A stretch of DNA of 53,498 bases from contig NZ_AOFT01000018.1 in the NCBI RefSeq assembly GCF_000348905.1, forward strand, positions 1 to 53,498, given 5' to 3'. The translations under genes were made by a program, and so were the position numbers. This stretch comes from Bhargavaea cecembensis DSE10 (GTDB taxonomy: Bacteria > Bacillota > Bacilli > Bacillales_A > Planococcaceae). This document shows, in pieces, positions 34,071-43,361 of the stretch (positions are counted from its first letter, which is position 1; every line of letters begins with the position of its first letter). Under the pieces are notes generated by a model. It worked only from the letters and a program-made list of their open reading frames with translations. It made no database searches and had not been told where the DNA came from.

Positions 34071-35131
34071 GCGTAAAGCAGGATCTGCTGAATGAGCTGA
34101 TGCTGAAGATGTTCGACAAGAGCAGCGAAGCCATCCTGTTTTTTGACGGCGAAGGCAGGGCGCTTGCCGCCAACCCGGCGGCGGAAAAGATCCTCGACCG
34201 GGACGTGCTGGAGGCGCTTCTCGACGGCACCGAGGGCGCTCTCTGCCGGGCCTGCGCCGGGTATGTGGATGAAACCGGGCAGAAGACGTGCGACAACTGC
34301 TACTTCCATCATCCGGAGCGCAGCGACTTCTCGTCCTTCCAGCTGTACCTGAACACAAAGGGACAGGGACTTGTGCCCTATGCCTCCTCGTTCCATACCG
34401 TCGACCCTGAAAACGACATTAGGGTGTTCCTGCTGCGCGACATGACGCGCCAGCACCGGATGCAGGAAAAGGCCTATCAGAATAAGATGATGAAGCATAT
34501 CATCGACGCACAGGAAAATGAGCGCCGGAGGATTTCCCGGGAGCTTCATGACGGTGTTGCGCAGGAGCTCATGAGTGCGGTCGTGGATCTCCGGGTCCTG
34601 AAGTACATGACGGGGGACGCGGAGGTGCTGGCCAAGGTGAAGGAGACCGAGGCCTCGCTGTCCCGGCTGCTTGAGGACATCCGGAACCTGTCGGTCGAAC
34701 TGCGCCCGGCTGCCCTCGACGACCTCGGCCTTGACGCAGCCTTCCGCTCGCATTTCAAGCGGCTTGAGGAAACGTACGGTCTCACCGTCAACTACTCGTC
34801 CGACCTGCCGGTGAAGCGGTATGAAAACGAAATCGAAACGGTCATCTACCGGGTGTGCCAGGAGGCGATCCTCAACGCGCTCAAGTATGCGGATGTCGAC
34901 GCGGTGTCGGTCACGCTCAAAGGCGAGCGAAGCCGGCTTCTTCTCACAGTCCGTGATGCCGGCTCGGGATTCCGTCCGGGCGACAAGCCGGAGGGGACGG
35001 GCCTCGGCCTGTACGGCATGAAGGAGCGTGCGGAGCTGGTCGGAGGCACGCTAGACGTGGACTCTGCGCCGGGTGCCGGCACGACGATCCGTCTGAGCGT
35101 CCCCGCGTTACGCGGAAAGGGGGATCGCTGA
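34067..35131 (+). CDS. nreB: NreB, oxygen-sensing histidine kinase
   Basis: Cytoplasmic kinase with an O2-labile [4Fe-4S] cluster. N-terminal PAS with the four cysteines C60, C63, C75 and C78, matching the C-x2-C...C-x2-C layout of staphylococcal NreB. HisKA_3 domain with phospho-acceptor H161 in [15 protein letters not shown], and an HATPase domain with [17 protein letters not shown] and [15 protein letters not shown]. No membrane segments. Under anoxia it phosphorylates NreC. 354 aa; shares single-base or 4-base overlaps with both neighbours. Confidence 0.94.
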   Translation: MSVKQDLLNELMLKMFDKSSEAILFFDGEGRALAANPAAEKILDRDVLEALLDGTEGALCRACAGYVDETGQKTCDNCYFHHPERSDFSSFQLYLNTKGQGLVPYASSFHTVDPENDIRVFLLRDMTRQHRMQEKAYQNKMMKHIIDAQENERRRISRELHDGVAQELMSAVVDLRVLKYMTGDAEVLAKVKETEASLSRLLEDIRNLSVELRPAALDDLGLDAAFRSHFKRLEETYGLTVNYSSDLPVKRYENEIETVIYRVCQEAILNALKYADVDAVSVTLKGERSRLLLTVRDAGSGFRPGDKPEGTGLGLYGMKERAELVGGTLDVDSAPGAGTTIRLSVPALRGKGDR

Positions 35132-35787
35132 TGAGCAAAATTTCGATTGTCATCGCGGATGACCATGCCGTCGTCCGCAGCGGCTTCTCGATGATCCTCA
35201 ATTTCCAGGAGGACATGGAAGTCGTCGCGACGGCGGCCGATGGTCTGGAGGCTTACAAGATGATCGCAACGCACCAGCCGGATCTCCTGATCATGGATCT
35301 CAGCATGCCGCCAGGCGAAAACGGACTGATTGCGACAGGCAAGATCAAAGAAGATTTTCCGGATACGAAGATCCTGATCCTGACGATGCACGACGATGAG
35401 GAGTATCTGTTCAATGTCCTGAAAAGCGGCGCTTCCGGATACATGCTGAAAAACGCGCCCGATGAGGAGCTGCTGCACGCCATCCGTACGATCCGGCGGG
35501 GCGGCACATACATCCATCCGAAGATGGCGACTTCGCTGGTGCGTGAATTCGTCAAAGCTGATCATACGGTGGCCCCTGACGATCCGTATGAGCTTCTTTC
35601 CAAACGTGAGCTCGAGATTCTCCCGCTCGTCGCCAAAGGCTACGGCAACAAGGAAATTGCCGAGATGCTTTACATTTCCGTCAAAACCGTCGAAGCCCAC
35701 AAAGCCAAGATCATGGAGAAGCTGGGCCTGAAGAGCCGCCCGGAACTCGTCGAATTCGCCCTCAAGAAAAAACTGCTGAACTTCTGA
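35131..35787 (+). CDS. nreC: NreC, nitrate/oxygen response regulator
   Basis: Response regulator partner of NreB. 218 aa: receiver with D10, D11 and phospho-acceptor D56 (LLIMDLSMP), then a LuxR-type helix-turn-helix at about 150-215 ([20 protein letters not shown] and [18 protein letters not shown]). In staphylococci it activates nar, nir and narT through GTAGGG-N4-CCCTAC sites; matching palindromes precede narG, narK and possibly modA here. Confidence 0.95.
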   Translation: MSKISIVIADDHAVVRSGFSMILNFQEDMEVVATAADGLEAYKMIATHQPDLLIMDLSMPPGENGLIATGKIKEDFPDTKILILTMHDDEEYLFNVLKSGASGYMLKNAPDEELLHAIRTIRRGGTYIHPKMATSLVREFVKADHTVAPDDPYELLSKRELEILPLVAKGYGNKEIAEMLYISVKTVEAHKAKIMEKLGLKSRPELVEFALKKKLLNF

Positions 35788-35855
35788 CGGTCCGCAAGCG
35801 TGCGCCGGAACGGAAAGCCACCACAATTCGACTCAACAGACAGGAGGCATCGCAG

Positions 35856-36383
35856 ATGGCAAACGGACAGCTGCAGTTTACGGAGCCGGCGGTGAGGCTC
35901 CTGGAAAACGAGCACCGCTACCTCATGCATCTCGCGGAGGAATGGCACGCCATCGTCCTCCGGTTCGAGCGTGAAGAAGACATGGACCGGGACACGGCCC
36001 TCGCCCTTCTTAATGAACTGAAGACGAACCTCATCGGCTTCCTCGACCCGCTCAAGAACCATACCGACAAGGAAGAGGAGCATTTCTTCCCTGTTCTCGG
36101 CAGCTACATTGGCTTCGAGCAGGGGCCCATTGTCGGCATCCAGGAAGAACACGGGGAAATCGATGCCTATATCGGACACTTTTTCCACCACACCCGCGGC
36201 GATCTCTCAGGGCTTACCCTGGATGAGATCCGGAAAATCGTCGGCGATGCCGGTGAGGCGTTTGAGGTGATCACGGTCCATTTCGTGAAGGAAGAGACGG
36301 TCCTTTTCCCGATGGCGGAGCGGCTGCTCCGGGCGGACGACCTGGACACGCTTGCCGAAAAACTGAACACGCTCATCGTCTGA
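35856..36383 (+). CDS. Hemerythrin-like protein of the nitrate cluster
   Basis: 175-aa HHE-type di-iron protein: LENEHRYLMHLAEEWH, DPLKNHTDKEEEHFFPVLG, EEHGEIDAYIGH and VHFVKEETVLFPMAERLL supply the spaced His/Glu ligands. Relatives repair iron-sulphur centres or bind NO and O2. Its place between nreC and narK suggests protection or sensing of NO/oxygen during nitrate respiration (inference). RBS AGGAGG at 35840. A terminator follows directly. Confidence 0.86.
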   Translation: MANGQLQFTEPAVRLLENEHRYLMHLAEEWHAIVLRFEREEDMDRDTALALLNELKTNLIGFLDPLKNHTDKEEEHFFPVLGSYIGFEQGPIVGIQEEHGEIDAYIGHFFHHTRGDLSGLTLDEIRKIVGDAGEAFEVITVHFVKEETVLFPMAERLLRADDLDTLAEKLNTLIV

Positions 36384-36392
36384 TGGGCACAG

Positions 36393-36424
36393 GCCGCTGT
36401 CACACCTCCGTGGGCGGCTTTTTT
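36393..36424 (+). terminator. Rho-independent terminator ending the nar-nre operon
   Basis: GCCGC plus CAC (from 36393) pairs with GTG plus GCGGC (to 36418) with small internal mismatches, then TTTTTT. Confidence 0.75.
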
Positions 36425-36429
36425 CTCAT

Positions 36430-36466
36430 ACAGGGTTTCCCCCGACGGGGACAGGGAACCCCCTAA
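36430..36466 (+). promoter_or_regulatory. Tandem NreC-type palindromes upstream of narK
   Basis: ACAGGG-TTTC-CCCCGA (36430-36445) and ACAGGG-AACC-CCCTAA (36451-36466), 21 bp apart start to start, as at narG. Site 2 matches AGGG-N4-CCCTA perfectly and ends exactly where the -35 begins. Confidence 0.7.
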
Positions 36467-36495
36467 TTAACCGCGTCGGAGCAGGCAATTACAAT
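36467..36495 (+). promoter_or_regulatory. Promoter of narK-moeB-moaB
   Basis: -35 TTAACC (36467-36472), 17-bp spacer, -10 TACAAT (36490-36495). The -10 is 39 bp from the start of NreC site 2, the same as at narG. Confidence 0.62.
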
Positions 36496-36569
36496 AGAAT
36501 CATAGAGAAGGTTTCACGATTTCATTTGCAGCACCTGTAGTCAAAACTCTAACCGAGTAGGTGAAACAG

Positions 36570-38087
36570 ATGGTCAAGAAGATTCAGTTGCCGCTCCAGA
36601 CGGCAAACCTCGTGGTCGGTTTCATGGTATGGGTCATTTTGTCCTCGCTGATTTCGTTTATCACGCAGGACATCAATGTCCCGCCGGAGCGCCTGGCAAT
36701 CGTCACTGCGGTGCCGGTCGTGCTCGGCTCAATCCTCCGCATGCCGTTCGGCTATTATGCCAATTTTGTCGGTGCGCGCACCCTGTTCATGTGGAGCTTT
36801 ATCCTCCTCCTGTTCCCGGTCTGGTACATCAGCGAGGCGGACACGTTTGCGGATCTCATCATCGGCGGCCTGATCCTCGGTGTCGGCGGTGCGGTATTCT
36901 CGGTCGGGGTCACCTCGCTTCCGAAATACTATCCGAAAGAAAAGCATGGCCTCGTCAACGGGATTTACGGGGCTGGGAACATCGGGACGGCGATCACGAC
37001 ATTTGCCGCGCCGATCATCGCCGGCCAGATCGGCTGGCAGCCGACGGTCAAGCTGTTCCTCATCTTGCTTGCCGCCTTCGCTCTCCTGAACTTCTTTTTT
37101 GGTGACCGAAAGGAGCCGAAGCCGGACGTCAGGCTGTCGATGTTCGAGCAGGTCAAGGGGGTTTCGGACAATCCGAAACTCTGGCTGTTCTCGCTGTTTT
37201 ACTTCATCACATTCGGCTCGTTTGTCGCCTTCACGGTGTACCTGCCGAACTTTCTCGTCGCGAACTTCGGCCTCGACAGCGTCGATGCCGGCATCCGGAC
37301 GGCGATCTTCATCGCGGTCGCGACGTTCCTGCGGCCGGTTGGCGGCTGGCTTGCCGACAAGTTCCAGCCGATGTTCCTGCTGATTGCGACATTCGCGGTA
37401 TACACAGTCGCGGCGATTATCCTGGCATTCTCGCCGTCGATCGGGCTATACACGGTCGGCAGCATCGCCATCGCAATCAGCGCCGGCATCGGCAACGGGG
37501 TCATCTTCAAGCTCGTGCCGTTCTATTTCGCCAAACAGGCGGGGATCGCCAACGGCTTCGTCTCAATGATGGGCGGCCTCGGCGGATTCTTCCCGCCGAT
37601 CCTCCTCTCAATCATCTATTCGATGACAGGCGACTACTCAATCGGCTTCATGCTGCTGTCGCAGGTGGCGCTCGCGAGCCTCATTCTCGTCGTTTGGCTG
37701 TATTACTCTGACCGGCTTTCGCTGCAGGCGGACGTATTCCGCTCGACCGGCCAGGGCGTGCTTGTGACGGATGCAGCCGGAAAGATCAAAGCGGTCAACC
37801 CGATGTTCACCAAACTGACGGGCTATACGGAAGAAGAGGCAGTCGGCAACAACCCGAACATGCTGTCTTCCGGCCGCCAGCCGAAGGAATTCTATCGGAA
37901 CATGTGGAAGCAGATTAAGGAAGAAGGCATGTGGCAGGGCGAAATCTGGAACCAGAAAAAGAATGGGGAAGAGTACCTGCAGTGGCTGAACATCGCAGCC
38001 GTCAGCGACGAGACGGGCGAGCATGTCCGCTATGTGGGAACCTTCAGCGACATCACGAAAGAACACGGACAGAACGCCCGGCGCTGA
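36570..38087 (+). CDS. narK: NarK-type nitrate/nitrite transporter fused to a C-terminal PAS domain
   Basis: 505-aa protein. Residues 1 to about 385 are a 12-helix MFS nitrate/nitrite transporter (LRMPFGYYANFVGAR, GAGNIGTAITTFAAPIIAG and GGLGGFFPP are nitrate-signature-like). Residues about 388-500 are a PAS/PAC domain: FRSTGQGVLVTDAAGKI, VNPMFTKLTGYTEEEAVG, then the PAC part YVGTFSDITKEH. NarK proteins normally end after helix 12, so this could sense a ligand or redox state at the transporter. ATG 36570 has AGGTG 7 nt upstream; GTG 36561 is in frame but lacks an RBS. Predicted NreC-activated; moeB follows by 33 bp without terminator. Confidence 0.92.
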   Translation: MVKKIQLPLQTANLVVGFMVWVILSSLISFITQDINVPPERLAIVTAVPVVLGSILRMPFGYYANFVGARTLFMWSFILLLFPVWYISEADTFADLIIGGLILGVGGAVFSVGVTSLPKYYPKEKHGLVNGIYGAGNIGTAITTFAAPIIAGQIGWQPTVKLFLILLAAFALLNFFFGDRKEPKPDVRLSMFEQVKGVSDNPKLWLFSLFYFITFGSFVAFTVYLPNFLVANFGLDSVDAGIRTAIFIAVATFLRPVGGWLADKFQPMFLLIATFAVYTVAAIILAFSPSIGLYTVGSIAIAISAGIGNGVIFKLVPFYFAKQAGIANGFVSMMGGLGGFFPPILLSIIYSMTGDYSIGFMLLSQVALASLILVVWLYYSDRLSLQADVFRSTGQGVLVTDAAGKIKAVNPMFTKLTGYTEEEAVGNNPNMLSSGRQPKEFYRNMWKQIKEEGMWQGEIWNQKKNGEEYLQWLNIAAVSDETGEHVRYVGTFSDITKEHGQNARR

Positions 38088-38120
38088 CCGGGCCCTATCC
38101 GCAACCGGGGGGCAACTGAC

Positions 38121-39140
38121 GTGGACGGACGGTATTCGAGACAGACATTATTCGGGCCTATAGGAGAAGGCGGGCAAGCCCGGCTCGCGGCGGCAAAGGT
38201 GGCGGTCATCGGCTGCGGCGCGCTCGGCACCGCCATCGCCGAGACGCTCGTGCGGGCCGGCATCGGGGAAATCATTGTGGTCGACCGCGACTATGTCGAG
38301 CTCTCGAACCTCCAGCGGCAGACGCTGTTCACCGAGGCGGACGCTGCGGACATGCTGCCAAAAGTGGTCGCCGCGGAAAAGCATCTGAGAGAGATTCGGA
38401 GTGACGCCGCCATCCGGACGCATCTCGGCAACGCCGACGGACCGCTCATGGAGTCGCTCGCGTCGGAAAGCGATCTAATCATGGATGCGACGGACAATTT
38501 TGAGACGCGCCTCCTGATCAACGACGCTGCAAACAAACATGGCATCCCGTGGATACACGGGGCATGTGTCCGGGGCTCGGGAACGGTCTATCCGTTTATC
38601 CCGGGCCGCGGCGCGTGCTACCGTTGCCTTTTGCCGATGCTGCCCGCCACGGGCGCGACATGCGACACCGCCGGCATCATCCCGCCGGCGGTGTCCGTGA
38701 CCGCCGCGATCCAGTGCGCGGAAGCGATGAAGTGGCTGACCGGAAACGTGGCCGCCATGAGGACGAAAGTACATCATTTCGACCTGTGGGAAGGCACCCA
38801 TCTGGACATCGGCGTATCGCGCATCCGCGACCCGGAGTGCGCCACTTGCGGCGATTCTCCGTCATACCCGGAGCTCAGGCCCCGGCGGGCGGGCGATGCG
38901 GCTGTTCTGTGCGGGCGCGATGCCGTCCAGATTCTGCCCGACCCGGCCCGTGCCGTGACGCTGGATGCCGGGGAGCAAATCGGCCGCCGGATTGACCCGA
39001 ACGCCCGCCGGACACCGTATTTCATTGAATTCCGGGCGTTCGGCCACCGCTTTGTCCTGTTTGGAGACGGGCGGCTGCTCATCCACGGCGCCCGGACTGC
39101 AGAAGAGGGAAAAACCTTGTATCATCGCCTGTTCGGCTAA
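38121..39140 (+). CDS. moeB: MoeB/ThiF-family adenylyltransferase
   Basis: Activates the C-terminal Gly-Gly of MoaD by adenylation for sulphur transfer in molybdopterin synthesis. 339 aa: nucleotide loop VIGCGALGTAIAE, DRDYVELSNLQRQTLF, DATDNFETR, and a Zn site from CYRC and CATC. A C-terminal tail of about 90 residues goes beyond the E. coli MoeB length. GTG start behind GGGGGG. It may also serve ThiS, but the context is molybdenum cofactor. Confidence 0.9.
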   Translation: MDGRYSRQTLFGPIGEGGQARLAAAKVAVIGCGALGTAIAETLVRAGIGEIIVVDRDYVELSNLQRQTLFTEADAADMLPKVVAAEKHLREIRSDAAIRTHLGNADGPLMESLASESDLIMDATDNFETRLLINDAANKHGIPWIHGACVRGSGTVYPFIPGRGACYRCLLPMLPATGATCDTAGIIPPAVSVTAAIQCAEAMKWLTGNVAAMRTKVHHFDLWEGTHLDIGVSRIRDPECATCGDSPSYPELRPRRAGDAAVLCGRDAVQILPDPARAVTLDAGEQIGRRIDPNARRTPYFIEFRAFGHRFVLFGDGRLLIHGARTAEEGKTLYHRLFG

Positions 39141-39159
39141 TGGAAAGGGGGGGAGTCTG

Positions 39160-39654
39160 TTGGCACACGGAAAAGAACCGAATGAAATCAGAATTGCAAT
39201 CCTTACGGTGAGCGACACGAGAACAGAAGACAACGATACCGCAGGCGCCCTCATCGAACACTTTGCGGAGCTTGCCGGACTGGCCGTTGCCGGGCGCGGA
39301 TGGGTAGCGGATGACACCGGAAAGATCCGGAACGTAGTCACCGCGCTGCTCGCCGATCCGGAAATCGATGCCGTCATCACGACAGGCGGCACCGGCATCG
39401 CCGCGCGGGACGTCACGATCGAGGCGATCCGCCCGCTTTTATCAAAGGAACTCGACGGCTTCGGCGAATTGTTCCGCTATCTGAGCTTTGCCGAAGACGT
39501 CGGCACGAAAGCGATGCTCAGCCGGGCAGCGGCCGGCACCGCCCAGGGCAAGGTTGTCTTTATTCTCCCGGGCTCGCGCGGCGCCGTCCGCCTCGCCATG
39601 GAAAGCCTCATCATCCCGGAAATCCGACATATCGTGGCGGAGCTGAGGAAGTAG
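39160..39654 (+). CDS. moaB: Molybdenum cofactor biosynthesis protein MoaB/MogA type
   Basis: Adenylates molybdopterin before molybdenum insertion. 164 aa with LTVSDTRTEDNDTAG, ITTGGTGIAARDVTIEA, and the final LPGSRGAVRLAME. TTG start at 39160 behind GGGGGGGAG; the frame is open further upstream but only inside moeB. Last gene of the narK-moeB-moaB transcript. Confidence 0.92.
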   Translation: MAHGKEPNEIRIAILTVSDTRTEDNDTAGALIEHFAELAGLAVAGRGWVADDTGKIRNVVTALLADPEIDAVITTGGTGIAARDVTIEAIRPLLSKELDGFGELFRYLSFAEDVGTKAMLSRAAAGTAQGKVVFILPGSRGAVRLAMESLIIPEIRHIVAELRK

Positions 39655-39657
39655 GGG

Positions 39658-39736
39658 CGGACTAAAGCGGCCCCATTCGGATTTAGAGCCGGCAGTTGGA
39701 TTTGGGGCTCCGTAATCGGACTGTCGCTAACCTTTT
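39658..39736. repeat. Intergenic tandem array C, about 20-bp period, degenerate
   Basis: Units start CGGACTA (39658), CGGATTT (39678), TGGATTT (39697) and CGGACTG (39717), spacing 20, 19 and 20. Only the first six or seven bases agree between units. It lies between the convergent genes moaB and moaC. Confidence 0.4.
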
Positions 39737-39766
39737 CGAGCTCAGGAAACATAAATCATGCTCATC

Positions 39767-39792
39767 AAAAAAACCGCCCAATCAGGCGGTTT
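39767..39792 (-). terminator. Rho-independent terminator of moaC
   Basis: On the minus strand AAACCGCC pairs with GGCGGTTT across a 6-nt loop, followed by a T-run (complement of 39767-39773). It could also work on the plus strand only weakly. Confidence 0.85.
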
Positions 39793-39806
39793 CCATCAAA
39801 TTCGAC

Positions 39807-40295
<489 letters not shown>

Positions 40296-40368
40296 GCGAA
40301 TTCTCCTTCCGGCGGATAGGTTAGAATCAATGTAAACCGAGTATAGCAGATGCAAACAGGAGGCGGTC

Positions 40369-41616
40369 ATGATGGTGGAAATTCGGAAACCGATACCGGT
40401 CGGGGAGGCGGTGGAGCGGGTGCTCGCACACGCGGTGCCGGCAGGGACGGAGACCGTCCCGCTCGAGGAAAGCGCGGGCAGGATCCTCGCCGAGCCGGTG
40501 ACCGCCTCCCATCCGGTGCCGCCGTTTAACCGGTCGCCATATGACGGGTTCGCTGTTCGCTCCAAGGACACCGAGGGCGCTTCCGGCAGCAACCGGATCC
40601 CATTCTCCGTCATCGATGAAATTCAAGCTGGCAGTGTCTCGAATCAAACACTTGGCGAAAGGCAGGCCGCCCGCATCATGACCGGCGCGCCGCTTCCGGA
40701 CGGGGCGGATGCCATCGTCATGTTCGAGCAGACGGTGGAGGACGGGGACACCTTCACGATTCGCAAGCCATTTGAACCGCTTGAGAACGTCTCGCTGAAG
40801 GGGGAGGACCTGGCGGAAGGCGAGGAAGTTGTCCCCGCCGGAAGCTACATCCATGCAGGGACGGTCGCGGTGCTCGCGACATTCGGCTACGCGCACGTCA
40901 AGATCGCCCGGCGCCCGGTTGTAGGGATTCTTGCCACCGGGACTGAACTGGTCGGTGTCGGCGAGCCGCTTGCGCCGGGCAAGATCCGCAACAGCAACGG
41001 CCCGATGATCGCGGCACAGCTCCGCCGGATGGGCATCGAATGCCGGACGTACGGTGCACAGGCGGACGATCTGGACGCCGTCATCGGGACGGTCGAACGG
41101 GCGCTTACCGAGACGGATGCCCTCATTACGACCGGCGGGGTATCGGTCGGCGACTTCGACTATCTGCCGGCCGTCTACGAGAAGATCGGCGCAGAAGTGC
41201 TGTTCAACAAAGTCGCGATGCGGCCCGGCAGCGTGACAACGGTCGCTGCGGGCGGCGGCAAGCTGCTGTTTGGCCTGTCAGGCAACCCGTCATCCTGCTT
41301 TACCGGCTTCGAGCTGTTCACGCGCCCGGCCCTCCTCAAGATGATGGGTGCGGACAAGCTATTTTTGCCTCATACAAAAGCGGTGCTCGGCGAGGACTTC
41401 ACGAAGCCGAACCCGTTCACCCGTTTCGTCCGGGCAGTTTATGATGGCAACACGGCATCGCCCGCCGGCTTTAATAAGTCCAACGCGGTATCCTCGATCG
41501 CCCGCGGCAATGCGATGATCGTCTTGCCGGGCGGGACGCGGGGATTCAAAAAGGGAGATGAGGTCGACGTCCTTCTGCTCGGCGTTGAGGAAGGCAGCAC
41601 ACAATGGAAACTGTGA
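40369..41616 (+). CDS. moeA: Molybdopterin molybdotransferase
   Basis: Inserts molybdate into adenylated molybdopterin. 415 aa; [71 protein letters not shown] and the C-terminal domain with [13 protein letters not shown] 40372 is an equally good start behind AGGAGG (40358-40363). Opens the run moeA-mobB-moaE-moaD-mobA-moaA, all overlapping or within 16 bp. Confidence 0.96.
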   Translation: MMVEIRKPIPVGEAVERVLAHAVPAGTETVPLEESAGRILAEPVTASHPVPPFNRSPYDGFAVRSKDTEGASGSNRIPFSVIDEIQAGSVSNQTLGERQAARIMTGAPLPDGADAIVMFEQTVEDGDTFTIRKPFEPLENVSLKGEDLAEGEEVVPAGSYIHAGTVAVLATFGYAHVKIARRPVVGILATGTELVGVGEPLAPGKIRNSNGPMIAAQLRRMGIECRTYGAQADDLDAVIGTVERALTETDALITTGGVSVGDFDYLPAVYEKIGAEVLFNKVAMRPGSVTTVAAGGGKLLFGLSGNPSSCFTGFELFTRPALLKMMGADKLFLPHTKAVLGEDFTKPNPFTRFVRAVYDGNTASPAGFNKSNAVSSIARGNAMIVLPGGTRGFKKGDEVDVLLLGVEEGSTQWKL

Positions 41617-42128
41617 GGGTGCTCCAGGTCGCCGGGTTCAAGAACAGCGGAAAGACGACACTGATCCGGACCCTGATCGCGGAAGCCTCGTCCCGAGGAC
41701 TCCGGACGGCGACGGTCAAGCACCATGGCCACGGCGGCCCGCCGGCACTGCCCGATTCGGAAACCGACAGCATGAAATTCTTCCGGGAAGGGGCGGCGGT
41801 TTCCGCCGTATCGGGAGACGGGGTGATCCAGCTTCATATAAGAGAAGCGGAAACCGGTCCTCTTCAGATGATCCGCCTGGCGGCCGCGGTGCGGCCGGAC
41901 CTTGTCCTTGTCGAGGGATTTAAACAGGCGCCGTTCGAAAAAATCGTCCTCGTGCGGAGCGCGGAGGACTGGGAACAGCTGAAAAGCCTTCCGGACATCC
42001 GGCTCGCCATCACGGCAGGCACTGAGGCACCCGGCGCGCCGGAAATCATTGCAAGAGAAGACACAGAAGCCATCCGCGGCTGGTTCGGCCGCTGGCTAAA
42101 AGGGGGTACAGGCCATGTCCATCTATGA
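41604..42128 (+). CDS. mobB: Molybdopterin-guanine dinucleotide biosynthesis protein B
   Basis: 174-aa GTPase-like adaptor helping MobA make the bis-MGD form needed by NarG. P-loop G11-F-K-N-S-G-K17-T-T, then VKHHGHGG, TDSMKFFREGAA and LVLVEGFKQAP. Overlaps moeA by 13 and moaE by 14 bases. Confidence 0.93.
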   Translation: METVRVLQVAGFKNSGKTTLIRTLIAEASSRGLRTATVKHHGHGGPPALPDSETDSMKFFREGAAVSAVSGDGVIQLHIREAETGPLQMIRLAAAVRPDLVLVEGFKQAPFEKIVLVRSAEDWEQLKSLPDIRLAITAGTEAPGAPEIIAREDTEAIRGWFGRWLKGGTGHVHL

Positions 42129-42555
42129 AATCACCGACAAGCCGATCGACCCGCAGCGCTATGCGGACCACGTTCTCCGTCCCGAGGCAGGGGCCGTCGT
42201 CACGTTCACCGGCCATGTCCGCGAGTGGACAAAGGGCATCCGGACGCTTTATCTGAGCTATGAGGCGTACGTGCCGATGGCGGAAAAGAAGATGGCCCAG
42301 ATCGGCGGGGAGATTGAGGAAAAGTGGGAAGGGACCCGCGTCGCGATCGCCCACCGGATCGGCGAACTGGACGTGGGCGAAGTCGCCGTTGTCATCGCCG
42401 TTTCCTCACCCCACCGGAAAGCCGCTTATGAAGCCAATGAATATGCGATCGAGCGGATCAAGCAGGACGTGCCGATCTGGAAAAAGGAAATATGGGAAAC
42501 GGGCGAGCAATGGATCGGCGATCAGAACAAAAAACCGGAGGTGCGGAACACATGA
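42115..42555 (+). CDS. moaE: Molybdopterin synthase large subunit
   Basis: Catalytic subunit that adds two sulphurs from MoaD-thiocarboxylate to precursor Z. 146 aa: VVTFTGHVREWTKG, YLSYEAYVPMAEKKM, AIAHRIGELDVGEVAVVIAV (block), SPHRKAAYEANEYAIERIKQ and the lysine-rich PIWKKEIWETGEQWI with the catalytic Lys region. Confidence 0.95.
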   Translation: MSIYEITDKPIDPQRYADHVLRPEAGAVVTFTGHVREWTKGIRTLYLSYEAYVPMAEKKMAQIGGEIEEKWEGTRVAIAHRIGELDVGEVAVVIAVSSPHRKAAYEANEYAIERIKQDVPIWKKEIWETGEQWIGDQNKKPEVRNT

Positions 42556-42785
42556 TCAACCTTCTATATTTCGCGGGCATCCGGGACCTGACGGGTGTCC
42601 CGGAAGAAAAGGCCCCGCTTGCCGGCAGGACTGTAGGGGAGCTGCTGGAATGGGCCGAAGAAAAATATCCGGGCATCCGCGGGGGCGGCGCGCGCGTTGC
42701 GGTCAATGAGGAGTATGCCCTGGACGGGGACGTCCTCGCTGAAGGCGACACCGCGGCATTTATCCCGCCGGTAAGCGGCGGCTAA
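42552..42785 (+). CDS. moaD: Molybdopterin synthase sulphur carrier subunit
   Basis: 77-aa ubiquitin-like protein ending in PPVSGG, the Gly-Gly that MoeB adenylates. ATG 42552 overlaps the moaE stop (ATGA) with GGAGGTG upstream. LLYFAGIRDLTG and VNEEYALDGDVLAEGD are typical. Confidence 0.95.
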   Translation: MINLLYFAGIRDLTGVPEEKAPLAGRTVGELLEWAEEKYPGIRGGGARVAVNEEYALDGDVLAEGDTAAFIPPVSGG

Positions 42786-43345
42786 TGACGACGGGAATCG
42801 TTCTGGCAGGTGGCCAGTCCAGGCGGTTCGGATCTCCGAAGGCCTTTGCCGATTACGAAGGCTGGCTGTTCTGGGAGCGGGCGCATGAAGCGCTCCTTGA
42901 AGGCGGCTGCAGTGAAGTCATCGTTTCCGCCCGGCCGGAACACGTGGAGCGTTTCGGCGGGGCGGATGTCATCACGGATCTTTCGGAGATTGCCGGAACT
43001 GGTCCGCTTGCCGGTATCTTTTCTGCAATGAAACTGCGGCCCGCAGACGGGTTCGCCGTGATACCGTGCGACATGCCCGGCATCGGCCCGATGGAAGTGA
43101 GGAAGCTCATCACGCTGGCTGACCCGGATGCGGATGTGACCGCCGTCCGCACGAAAGACCATCCGATCCCGCTGTTCAGTGTCTGGAGCGGGGTACTTTC
43201 CGGCCGAATCGGAGAAGCACTCGCACGTGGCGAACGCGGCGTCATGCCGTTTCTCGATTCTTTGGAGACAGAATGGATCGACGCGCGGGAACTGAATCCG
43301 GACCTGTCCGTATTCCGGAACGTGAATACGCCGAACGAGCAATGA
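42785..43345 (+). CDS. mobA: Molybdenum cofactor guanylyltransferase
   Basis: Transfers GMP to Mo-molybdopterin to give MGD. 186 aa with the nucleotide loop [15 protein letters not shown] (7-21), [20 protein letters not shown] and VIPCDMPGI. Starts one base into the moaD stop codon (TAATG). Confidence 0.93.
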   Translation: MTTGIVLAGGQSRRFGSPKAFADYEGWLFWERAHEALLEGGCSEVIVSARPEHVERFGGADVITDLSEIAGTGPLAGIFSAMKLRPADGFAVIPCDMPGIGPMEVRKLITLADPDADVTAVRTKDHPIPLFSVWSGVLSGRIGEALARGERGVMPFLDSLETEWIDARELNPDLSVFRNVNTPNEQ

Positions 43346-43361
43346 GAAGGAGGAAGCGAAC

